Source: Biomphalaria glabrata (lineage: Eukaryota > Mollusca > Gastropoda > Planorbidae). From it: a stretch of 64,000 nucleotides of DNA. Under the pieces are notes generated by a model, which saw only the letters and a program-made list of their open reading frames with translations, was not told the DNA's origin and did not search any database. The stretch is taken from assembly GCF_947242115.1 (NCBI RefSeq), contig NC_074713.1, forward strand, positions 10,794,001 to 10,858,000, read 5' to 3'. Position numbers and translations under genes: made by a program. This document shows positions 38,301-48,300 of the stretch, one piece after another (the first letter of the stretch is position 1; every line of letters begins with the position of its first letter).

Positions 38301-39476
38301 AAGGATGGAGGACATGACCTCAAAAAGGAGGACACCTCCTTTTGCCAGAGGTCTTGTAACCCTTATCTGGGCTATAGATTACAGTATTATTATTAAAAAT
38401 GACTAGAATTATACATTTATTAAATTAGTACAAGATTTAGATTATAGTAATATAAAGTTTATAGATAGATATTGTATGATTTAACATTTTTGTACAATCA
38501 ATATCTATAATATTATAATAATTATTTATATAATCTATCTATATATATATAATTATAGATTTCTAGAGTCACTAGTCTAGACACCTACTATAACTAGAGT
38601 CAATAATCTATATTTATATATTATATGCTAGCGGAGTAGCAGCTAGTCTATCTCTAGACCAAGATGTCTATCTATATATAGATATTAATAAAAAGATGAT
38701 AATATCATCTTATCTTATATAATACAGACGTTACTTCAAAAAAGAAGATGACTACGTCCTACGCGTCATGCATATTAACCAATGACTTAAATTCTGCCAA
38801 GTCACTGGTTTTCCTGGCTAGCTCAGGCAACCCATTCCATGCTCTACTACTAGCACTAGGGAAGAAGGAGTATTTGTACAAATTTGTCCTAGCATATGGG
38901 ATGAGGAATGTGCCTTTATTTTTGTGTCTTTCTGAGTATTTTATTAAATTTTGTTTTTGTATTTGAAGATTATGGTTCAGTGTTTTATGTATCATAATAA
39001 TTAATATAGGGTCACAACTGAGTTTGCATAGTCATATGACATAGTCATATAAGTCATGTGAAAGAAATTGCCGTTGCCATTATTATTATTAGATTGTAAA
39101 TATTATTATACATTTTACATGTCATGTGCAATGCACACATACCAGCTGCTATTCGAACTCTAAACTCTTCATGTTCTAGCATTTCCATAGCTTTCTCTAT
39201 CATTGTATATGCAAAAGTCGTCCCAGGACTGAGACCAGTTTCATCATCATTCATTCTAATTTTTCCATGTTCAAAAAGACACCGAGCACCACTTAGACCA
39301 CCATGGCGACTTTCCCATCCTAAATCAGAGTCTGAGAGAAGTCTCAAAAAGTCTTGTTGCAAACTAATTGTTTCTTCTTCGTCACAAACGTTAACGTATT
39401 CCTCTAAGTCTGCAAAGCCTCTATCCCTATCTAATTTAGCTTTACTGCAAAGTTTTGTTATGAATTCTAACGCCAT
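29308..39476 (-). CDS. HEAT/ARM-repeat protein of unknown function (16 exons, 679 aa)
   Basis: Exons on the minus strand: 39476-39143, 36813-36614, 36208-36141, 35297-35131, 34523-34417, 34312-34203, 34084-33982, 33787-33701, 33051-32961, 32815-32764, 31737-31628, 30953-30784, 30425-30325, 30210-30069, 29708-29625, 29421-29308. They total 2040 nt with every phase consistent, start ATG to TAA. The whole product reads as helical repeats. HEAT motifs are clearest at residues 364-476 (DNHAVREAACACIAELGS; DDSWPVRDAACIACGHF; NIPSVRHGAAVAITNIV). A conserved-looking Gly-rich loop, YSCGSLAPKMGRGGGCMDHK, sits near 535-554. There is no signal peptide or membrane span, so a soluble scaffold is likely. 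I do not recognise an orthologue name. The gene is divergent from XRN2, with 2.0 kb between start codons. Confidence 0.9.
29936..29960. repeat. poly-C run in HEAT gene intron 14
   Basis: About 25 consecutive cytosines on the plus strand, that is poly-G on the gene strand. Similar homopolymers occur at 12404-12426 (C) and 20049-20067 (G). Their length may be partly assembly-dependent. Confidence 0.85.
30986..31152. repeat. 42-bp tandem repeat, about 4 copies, next to HEAT exon 12 acceptor
   Basis: The unit is 42 bases: CTCTGAGCTAAACGGTAAAA, TACAAAATAAAGTTAAAACA, TT. It begins about 30 bases upstream of the exon 12 acceptor (exon starts at 30953 on the minus strand). On the gene strand each unit carries a pyrimidine-rich stretch ending TTTAG. 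Because 42 is 14 codons, the plus strand reads as a 14-residue repeat (SELNGKIQNKVKTF), but that frame is antisense and intronic. Confidence 0.9.
31177..31590. repeat. 28-bp minisatellite, about 14-15 copies
   Basis: The unit is about 28 bases (AACACAGCTTGTAAAATGTA, ACCATGAT), with variants such as TACAATGTAACCAGGTT. It fills most of HEAT gene intron 11 and ends about 40 bases before the exon 11 donor (31628). It abuts the 42-bp repeat, so this one intron holds two unrelated arrays. Confidence 0.9.
32460..32660 (+). mobile_element. probable old 3' fragment of a LINE related to the one at 42736-45275
   Basis: The end of this stretch (GGGTGCATCCATTATCTCAA, then GGAAGGAGCCATAT) matches, in the plus sense, the 3' end of the LINE at 42736 read on its own strand (GGGCGCATCCATTGCC, then AAAGGAGCCATAT). 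The part before it (CAATGCAACAAATGCAATGCC) could be the remains of the C-terminal zinc-finger codons. It lies in HEAT gene intron 10 and is decayed. Confidence 0.5.
33368..33626 (+). mobile_element. tRNA-derived SINE, family 2, in HEAT gene intron 8
   Basis: The head is GTGGTGGCTGAGTTGTAAAGC, with a B-box-like GGTTCAAATTTC. Body stretches include CTAATGGGTACCAGACATTAG, GGTTGGTTATTGTTCTGGCC and GACCTTTACATCATCCGCCC, and it ends TGAAAGGGGTACTTTACTT. It lies antisense to the host gene. Confidence 0.85.
35396..35605 (+). mobile_element. tRNA-derived SINE, family 2, partial
   Basis: The head is GGTGGGGTGGCTGAGTGCTA and the body includes CTCTAATGGGTACCTGATATT and GGTTGGTCATTGTGGGGCC. It stops early, around the ACAGAT stretch. 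It lies in HEAT gene intron 3, close to a second fragment of the same family. Confidence 0.8.
35841..36031 (+). mobile_element. tRNA-derived SINE, family 2, head missing
   Basis: It starts inside the body (ACAGGATCTTTGGGCGCATC) and runs through TAATGGGTACCTGACATTAG, GATGACCTTTACATCATCTC and GAAAGGGGAAATTTACTTTT. The tRNA-like head is absent. It is in the same intron as the 35396 copy. Confidence 0.8.
38128..38265 (-). mobile_element. 5'-truncated LINE tail, AAGATA-tailed family, reverse copy
   Basis: On the plus strand it begins ATCTTCTTGTCTTATAAAAT and continues ATCATGCATGTTAATCAATG, then GTCATTGCTTTTCCTGGC. This is the reverse of the family 3' end. It lies in HEAT gene intron 1, about 450 bases from a longer copy. 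Confidence 0.65.
38703..39000 (-). mobile_element. 5'-truncated LINE, AAGATA-tailed family, C-terminal frame still open
   Basis: The minus strand encodes 78 codons (38995-38759) ending a non-LTR polymerase: HKTLNHNLQIQKQNLIKYSE, then YSFFPSASSRAWNGLPELAR and KTSDLAEFKSLVN. The 3' tail reads TATAAGATAAGATGATA on the minus strand. It is the best-preserved member of the family in the window and lies in HEAT gene intron 1. Confidence 0.85.
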
Positions 39477-41503
39477 AGTTTTGATTGTAATTGTTTACGG
39501 AGAGAGGGCCTGATAATAGATCTAGATGAAGTCTATATTTTATTTTTTAAAAAGCATTTAAAACGAATATAAAATTATAATGCACGTGCCAGTGTGTTAA
39601 ATTGTAAAATAAATGACTCTATTTTTGAATATATTAACAAACTCAATTTAAATTAGTATGTCAAAGTGAAAAAAGAGAAATGGTTTTGAGTTTTGATCTT
39701 TTTTTTTTTTTGTTTTCTTTCAAGTCAACCCCATCTCGATTTAGAGGTATAGAATCTATGTACCAGCTGGCATAATAGATGTACATTTTGGTCTCTTTGC
39801 AAATGAGTTACATCTTACCAGGCTTGTTTATAATTCAACTGCTGTAGCCTGTGTAGTTATAGTTTCTATATATCTATATAGATTCTAGATGATATTTATA
39901 GAATAGATTATACAATTATAGATCTAGATCTACTTATCTACCAGATTCATTTAAAATTTAAAGTATTTTTAACTATTTATAAAAATTTTAGGTTACCGAA
40001 ATCGTCAGTTAGAATCTGTTTACTAATTTCAATTGCAAGAGAATCAACAGAATCATCTAGATTCTAGATCTAGATTTGATATAGATCTAATGGGAATTTG
40101 TAGTAGCTTCTTATATTAGGCACAGCTCATCAAAATCTCCTTTAAGAAACACGTCGCTTTTTTTGTTTATAATTAATTTGTTTTTATGTTTGGAGCTAAA
40201 AACGATGTTTCGGGACAGTGCATGTCCAATTTTAGATAAGTTCCTGTATTTTTGTTCCGCTTTTCCAAAGCAGATGGCAGTTTTTTAGATTCTCGGTAAC
40301 CAAGTATGTAAAGCTATTGTTTAAACCTCCCCCGGCAATTCATACCCATATAAGGGATGAAGGCTATATTATGAGCCTGTTTGATCGTAGGCTGATGGAT
40401 CTATCAAAATAAGCTTCCAAACATCTTTAGAAAGACATTCCAATCACATTCATACTGTTAGCTGTTAAATAAAATTAAAAAAGGAGGTGTTTCAATGAAT
40501 AATAATGAATTAAACACATTCTCCTATAGTGCACAAGGCAAAATCGTAATAAATATTATTGGGATTAATAAATCTATGATTTTTTTAAATAAATAAATGT
40601 GACCTAGATCGAGAAATCTAGAATATATAATTTATGAATGAAAGAAAAAGTGCGGGCTGCTAATTTGAAGCCAGAGACCATGCCCACTGCAGGTGATCAC
40701 GCCAGGCGAGCGCTGGTGGTGAGGAGAGGTATACACTAAGCGTGTAGTGTCACAACCTATCATACAGGCAGTGGAGGGAAGGGGGAGAGAGTCATGAAAA
40801 GAATTATAAGCATCTATGGGAGGGAGGGGATGTTAAGGTGTAACAAAACGAACATCCAAAATATGAAAAGAAGAGGGTCCTTGGATGGGAATTAAAAGAA
40901 AGAGACAGAGAATACATGTAGCCTAGTTGAAAATATCATGTTTATTAAATTATAATAATTAATTTATAGATCTATGATTTATAGAGATTTATTTGTCTGT
41001 TTCTACACATAGATTATATAGGTAGGCATATATAGAGAGACAATATACTATAAATACATATTGCAGAAGTGAATCTACTTCTTTTAATACAATCTAAATA
41101 ATTTTTAATTAACACAGATATAATTTATTAGCAATAACATAGTGGTGTTTCTTAACGGTGCTCGATGTGTGCTGAAGGAGAAAGCACAAAAACTGCGTTT
41201 ATTATAGGAGCATGAAGTGACCTGATTTATTTTAAAATAAAATCTTGACTATGAGTGGTAATTCAAAGAAACACAGCTATTTTTATAGTCCTTTAGTTGC
41301 AGAATAAGAATCTGCTTTCAGTTTTTTTGTAAGTTAAACCGTCACCAAATAAAAAAATAAAATAAAAATTTGACCTAGTTCCCGAATACGGTGTGCCTAA
41401 TATAAGAATCTACTATAGATTCTATGTCAAACATAAACAAAACAAGTTTCTAAATCTAATTCATATAAAAGGATTACAAAATTAAAGAGTGTGAATTCCG
41501 GAG
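39477..41503. promoter_or_regulatory. intergenic space between divergent HEAT gene and XRN2
   Basis: The two start codons (39476 minus, 41504 plus) face away from each other over 2.0 kb, so both promoters must lie here. About 1.3 kb of it (40101-41417) is copy A of a TIR element. This leaves 625 bases before the element for the HEAT gene and only about 86 bases after it for XRN2. No CpG-rich core or clear TATA box was seen. Confidence 0.5.
40101..41417. mobile_element. TIR element copy A (non-autonomous DNA transposon, ~1.3 kb)
   Basis: The left end reads TA then GTAGCTTCTTATATTAGGCACA. The right end, reversed, reads TA then GTAGATTCTTATATTAGGCACAC. So the terminal inverted repeats are about 22 bases with one or two mismatches, next to TA on both sides, as expected for a TA-targeting (Tc1/mariner-like) element. 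No transposase frame is present. Copy B at 41776-45832 shares most of its length, for example GTGCGGGCTGCTAATTTGAA and CTTGACTATGAGTGGTAAT. The superfamily call rests on the TA flanks only. Confidence 0.75.
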
Positions 41504-44500
41504 ATGGGAGTTCCAGCATTTTTTCGATGGTTAAGTCGAAAATATACATCATTAATCGTAAATTGTGTAGAAGAAAAAGTAAGTTCTACCGTAACATCTC
41601 TAGATCAAGGATAGGCAACCTTTTATCGATATCTGCTAAGATTTTAAATTACATTAGAGTTAGAATCTAGATCCTAGTCTTAGATCGTTTAATTAGATCT
41701 AGTTATAGAATGTAGATAGCTTCTAGAAACATTATATAAACTTGATACTATCATCTAGATATAAAAATATCTATAGTAGCTTCTTATATTTTGGACACCC
41801 CATCAAATTCTCCTTCAATGAACGGGTCGCTTTTTTTGTTTGTAATTCATTTGTTTTTATGTTTGGAGCAAAAATCAACGTTTCGGGACTGCGCATGTCC
41901 AATTTTAGATAAGTTCCAGTAATTTTTGTTCAGTTTTTCCAAAGCAGATGGCAGTTTTTTAGATTCTCGGTAACCATGTATGTAAAGCTGTTGTTTTAAC
42001 CTTCCCCGGCAATTCATACCCATATAAGGGATGAAGGCTATATTATGAGCCTGTTTGATCGTAGGCTGATGGGCATATCAAAATAAGCTTCCAAACATCT
42101 TTAGAAAGACATTCCAATCACATTTATACCGTTAGCTGTTAAATAAAATTTAATAAGGGGGTGTACAACGAATAATAATGAATTCAGCTCATTCTCCTTC
42201 ATTGGACACAGCAAAATCGTAATAAGAAATATTATTGGGATTAATAAATCTATGATTTTTTCAATGAATAAGCTTGACCTAGATCGAGATGTCTATAATA
42301 TATAATTTATGAATGAAAGAAAAAGTGCGGGCTGCTAATTTGAAGCCAGAGACCATGCCCACTGCAGGTGATCACTCCAGATGAGCTGGCAGTGAGGAGA
42401 AGTATACACTCAGCTTGTAGTGTCACAAACTATCCAACAGGCAGTGGAGGGAAGGGGGAGAGAGTCATGAAAAGAATTATAAGCATCTATGGGAGGGAGG
42501 GGGGTGTTAATGTGTCACAAAACGAACATCCAACTTATGAAAACAAGAAGAGGGTCCTTGGATGGCAATTAAAAGAAAGACAGAGGAAATACATGTAGCC
42601 AATGTAGCCTAGTTGAAAATATCTTATTTATTAAATTATAATAATTAATTTATCGATATATAATCTATATAGATTTATTTCTGTCTGTTTCTACACATAG
42701 ATTACGTGACATAGGTATATAAATAATAAACTATATATGGCTCCTTTTGTCTCGAAAGGCAATGGATGCGCCCAAGTGAGTCACTGGTTTTGGCTTAATC
42801 TTGAGACGGGGCAGAATCTGGTGTGGCTAATCAAGCCGATTCTAGAACGGCAGACTTTGCCACAATTCGTACATTTGTATGCCTCTGATTTAGGGCTAGC
42901 AGACAGGGCAGCTTTCTTTTTTTCCCTCTTGATTAAAGCCGCTTCATTTCTTTTGTTCTCAGCAAGGGTTGTCCCAGCACGCACAGTCTGTCTCCATGCA
43001 CTCCGGTCTTTGGCTATGTTTTCCCACATACTTTCACTAATGCCTGAGGCTCTCATGTCTCGCTTGCAGACATCTCTATATGTTAGTCTTGGGCGGCCCT
43101 TGGGTCTGACTCCTTCCACAAGCTCAGCATATAAGATATCTTTCGGGATTCTACCATCTGGCATGCGGGTGACATGTCCGAGCCAGCGTAATCTCCTTTG
43201 TGTCAGGAGAGCATACATGCTGTTCATATTGGCCAGTCTCAAAACTTCCTGATTGGAGACATGGTCCCTCCAAGAGATGCCCATTATGCGTCTCAGGCAG
43301 CGCAAGTGGAAACTATTCAATCTGTGCTCTTGGTACATGTATGTTGACCAGCTTTCACTGCCATAAAGGAGAGTGCTCACAACACAGGCGTTGTAGACTA
43401 GGATTTTGGTCGCTGTGGTCAATTTACCATTTTCCCAGACGCGCTTGGAGAGTTTTGCCAATGCTGTGGTAGCTTTTCCTATCCTTTTTGTCAGCTCGAT
43501 GTCTAAGTCTAGGTTACTGACAATTGTTGAACCCAAGTAGGTAAATTCCTGCACCACTGAAAGGGTGTGGTTCCCAATTTGTATTATAGGTATTTCTGCA
43601 ACGTCTTGTGCCAGGATTTCAGTCTTGGAGAGACTTATAGTAAGGCTAAACTCTTGACAAGCAGCTGCTAAGGCGTTCACTAGCTTCTGTAGACCTCCTT
43701 GTGAGTGAGATACGAGTGCCGCGTCATCGGCAAACAGCAGCTCCCTTATCAAGATACGACGCCTTTTCGTTTTGGCTTTAAGACGTGCCAGGTTAAAGAG
43801 CCTTCCATCGGATCTGCTATGGATGTATATTCCGTCTTCCAGGGATTTAAAAGCACTGGATAGTACGACTGAGAAGAAGATGCCAAATAGTGTAGGGGCC
43901 AGTACACATCCTTGTTTTACACCGCTCTTAATGGAGAATGGCCTGGAGGAAGAACTTTCAAACTGAACGGTGCCCTGCATATTTTCGTGAAAAGCTGACA
44001 CTAGTTTTCTTAACTTATTTGGACAGCCGATTCTCTCTAGTACAGCAAACAGACCGCTTCTGCTAACAAGGTCAAAGGCCTTGGTCAAATCAATAAAAGC
44101 TATGAAGAGGGGCTGCTTTTGTTCTCTGCTCTTCTCCTGTAGCTGCCGCAGAGAGAAAATCATATCTGTTGTAGATCTTCCTGCCCTAAAGCCACACTGC
44201 GACTCTGGATAAACACGATCTGCCAGGATCTGTAATCGCTTTAGTAACACTCTAGCAAAAGCCTTTCCGACTATGCTAAGCAGTGAGATACCTCTGTAAT
44301 TGTTACAATCAGAGCGGTCGCCTTTATTTTTATAAATTGTAACAATGTTGGAGTCTTTCAATTCCTGGGGGACCATTCCTTGTTCCCAGCACAAGCTTAG
44401 CAGTTCATGGAGTGGTTTGATTAGGGCATGTTTTCCAGCCTGAATTACTTCAGCAGGAATGCCATCTCCTCCGGGTGTTTTCCCATGTGCAAGCATGTCA

Positions 44501-45294
44501 ATGGCAATGCTCAGCTCCTTTACTGAGGGCGTTTCGTCTAATTCCGTCAAAACTGGAAGTGATGGGAAGTTGGAAACAGCATTGGGTGAGATGGCGTTTT
44601 CAATCTGGTAGAGTTCTGCATAGTGTTCTACCCATCGTTCCATTTGCAGCGCACGATCGCTGATGATTGAGCCATCTTTTGACTTGAGCGGAGCACACTT
44701 GCTGGTGTGAGGTCCAAAGGCTTTTCTCATGCCCTCATATAGTCCTCTTATGTTACCACAGTCGGCACAAGATTGAATATCTTCGCATAGCTCCTGCCAG
44801 TATTTGTTAGCACATTGTCTCGCTACTCTTTGGGCATTGTTACGTGCAGCTCTGAGCCTTTTTAAGTTGCTTGGGGTGGGATCCTTCTTGTAGATTAGCA
44901 TGGCTGCTCTCTTGTTCGTAGTGGCAGTTTCCATTTCTGGTAGACTAGCTTCAAACCAGTCTTCGCTTTTCTTGGTTTTGTTTCCAAAGACCAGTGATGA
45001 TGTTTGGTAGATTGTATCACGCATAAACGTCCAGCTTTTTTCTACCTCAGTCACAGAGAAGTTTTTAAAAGCTTCCTCTAATTTGTTCTCAAATTCTGTG
45101 CAAAGATCAGGATTTTTTGTGCTAGTAGTATTCAGGCGTGATTTTCTTTTTCCCTGTGAAGTGTGGATCTTAGTTGGCAGCAGTCTTGTCCGGCATGACA
45201 CTAAAGTATGATCAGTATCACAATCCGCGCTTTGGTAGCTACGTGTCAGCAGTATATTTCCAATGTCCTTTTAATAAATAATAAACTATAAACG

Positions 45295-45388
<94 letters not shown>

Positions 45389-48300
45389 TATATAGATCTA
45401 TATTCTATAATATTATAGAGTTAGAGAGAGAGAGAGACAGAGAGAGAGAGTATATGAGGAAATAGACTATAAATACATATTGCAAAAGTGAATCTACTTC
45501 TTTTAATACAATCTAAAAAAAATTAAGTAACACAGATATAATTTATTAGCAATTACATAGTGGTGTACAATGACGGTGCTCACTGTCCAATTGAGGAGAA
45601 AGCCCAAAAACTGCGTTCAATATAGGAGCATGAAGTGACCCACTTTATTTTAAAATAAAATCTTGACTATGAGTGGTAATACAAAGGAATACAGCTATTT
45701 TTATGGTCCTTTAGTTGCAGAATAAGAATCTGCTTTCAGTTTTTTTGTAAGTTAAACCGTCACCAAATAAAAAAAATAAAATAAAAATTTGACCTAGTTC
45801 CCGTAAGTCGGTGTTCAGGTATAAGAATCTACTATAGATCTAGATACTTTTTTGGATTGAATATTCTTGACTTATTAAATCAGATTATAAGATTATTATT
45901 ATTCATTGTCTTATAAAATATAAGTTATAGTCTAGATTTTTATATGTATAAAAATATATTAGATCTATAATTTTCTATATAGACCTATAGTAGATAGAGT
46001 ATAATTATAATATATAATATTCTAATTATAGTCTTATTTGTCTAAGTTTAAATTAAACTAAACTTGTCGACCGGCGGCGTAGCATACACTGCTATTTTGC
46101 AGGGCCATAATGACAAAAAATTGTCATTTTTTGGTGTCATTCAAAATGGAAAATGCCAATCCTACACGTGATGAAAAAAAAAACGGCATTATTCAATACC
46201 GGTAATTGTGGAATCTGGTGAAAGAAGCTTCTCGCGCCTCAAACAAATGAAGAATTACTTCAGGTCAACAATTCTTAAAAATAGATTGAAACATTTGGTA
46301 ATTCTTGCTATTGAGCGTGATCTATGTAGGAAACAGAATTATTATGATATACTCTATGACTTTGCTACATGCAAGGTTCGTAAAGTAATTCTGTACGTAG
46401 TTAAGAATGGATAAAATGCATAGACGACTTTACTTTGTAATACAAACTCTTAAATTTCACCTATTGTCCTATTCCCTACCCAAACTTGGCCCTGCGAAAT
46501 CCGTTTCGCATAAGGCCCCACAATGGTTAAGTACGGCCCTGCTATTTACATATATTATATATACATAGTAGATTACTTAATTAAAATCTCTTTCCATGAC
46601 TTCTTGGTCACAATGGTTAAGTCCAGCGCTGCTGTTTTGTGTTTGTAAAATGTTTTACAATGTTTCGAATGTTCCGTCAGAGTTAAAGATAGTTTACTTC
46701 CTAGTCCAAACCTTCCACAGGACAAAGGGGGATGGGAGCGGGCAGGGTTTGATAAATTTTTAAATTACAGTCTAGCGCGCAGCCAGTCATCTGTAGTGTG
46801 AACACTACTCTTGTGTTTTCTCGTGGACTATCCGCAGAAATAAGAGAGTGATCTTTCCTTTACTTCTTGTTTAAACTCTTGAGGGAAGAAGAGAATTATA
46901 TATAGATAGAAGTTTTGGACATTTGCTCAAAAATTAAGATTTACCACGACCACGTCAACAAGGCAGCCAATGAGCCATCCAGGCTTCACTGTCTCCAGCA
47001 TTACAAGGCTTTTAACTCTCATGTTTATGTGTATGTAATGCTTTGGATGGGGTATCATATCACCTTGAGTGAGCCTACATTATAATAATAATAATATGTT
47101 TGTTAGCAGCACTCTATAAATTAAAACTAGAATATATCTAGGTACAGCATCAAAAGTCACATGTCATAATATATTACTGGTAAAACTTCCCATCGAAGGC
47201 CCCTAGTTTTTCAGGTCAATTATTTGGCAGCTGTCTATCCGCACGTATGATGACGTACTGACATGGCCTCAACTGCGAGTGTGCGCTCTACTTGCAGAGC
47301 GTGCCCAGTCACTGTTTCTCTCTCCCTCTCCTCTTTAAGTGAATCTTAGATATATGTAATATAGATCTAGAATTTTTCTACAAATTATTATTCGAATAAT
47401 ATTAACGTCTAGATTGTATTTAATGTCTTTAATAGGGGAATTTTAATTAATATATTATTAATTATATGTCTCTTTGCTAGAAAAAAACCTAAGCGAGTGT
47501 TTTTTTTTAAAAATTTTAAATATGTATTTAGATCTATATATCAAAATACATTTTTTCTGCCCTCGTTTTTTTTTTTTTAAAACAAAGTATGACTCTCAGA
47601 GATTGAATCATGTTAACAGGATAATAATAAGCACAGCGCGGGTTTAAAAAATATATTAATATCTAAAGATTAAATGCCATATTTTTGAAGAAGGATGTTA
47701 TCTTATTTTGCCTCTTTAAATATAATAATAATTACTTAATATGCATTTTTAGTAAACAAAAAATGTGTATTTTGTATATTTTTAGGTTTGCAGAGATTTA
47801 GGCCCAGGGTTGATGCATTGCCGTAAAACCTCAACTCATTTCATTTACATTAATACAGCAATCATTAGCAATGGACTTTGTATTGTATAGCATCTATATA
47901 TATTTGCTACCGGCTGTAAATAGTAAAAAAAACAGTTACATTTAAGTTAAAATGCAGGTAACTCCGCCGTTGTCTGGTTCCAAGTCCAGAATGTGAAAGA
48001 ATGACTATATCTATCACAAACTATTACATGATATTACCGACACCGTCAAGCCGGTAGTAACCATGTGCCCTGATTACTGTAGCGATAAGACAGTGTGGCG
48101 CTGCCACTTGCGCAACATTCTTTAAAAGGGTCCTTCGATGGGAAGTTTTACCATGTTACTTACATTACTAGTAAAAATAAATAATTATTATCATATTTAC
48201 ATCTCATCATCATAGCCAATGACTTAAAAATAATAGTAATAATGCCTGGCAATGTCTTTGATTCCGAAGATTAAGGATGAGTGGAGTGTTTCTTATAACT

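Larger units (their letters stand above)
41776..45832. mobile_element. TIR element copy B, split by a LINE
   Basis: The left end is TA then GTAGCTTCTTATATTTTGGACAC; the right end reversed is TA then GTAGATTCTTATACCTGAACAC. Its two halves (41776-42735 and about 45470-45832) together match copy A in order. Between them lie the LINE 42736-45275 and an AT-repeat block. It sits at the start of XRN2 intron 1, about 200 bases after exon 1. No transposase frame is seen. Confidence 0.75.

Noticed and set aside
39124-39513. 129-codon plus-strand frame
   Set aside because: It is antisense to HEAT gene exon 1, which has consistent splice phases and HEAT-like sequence.
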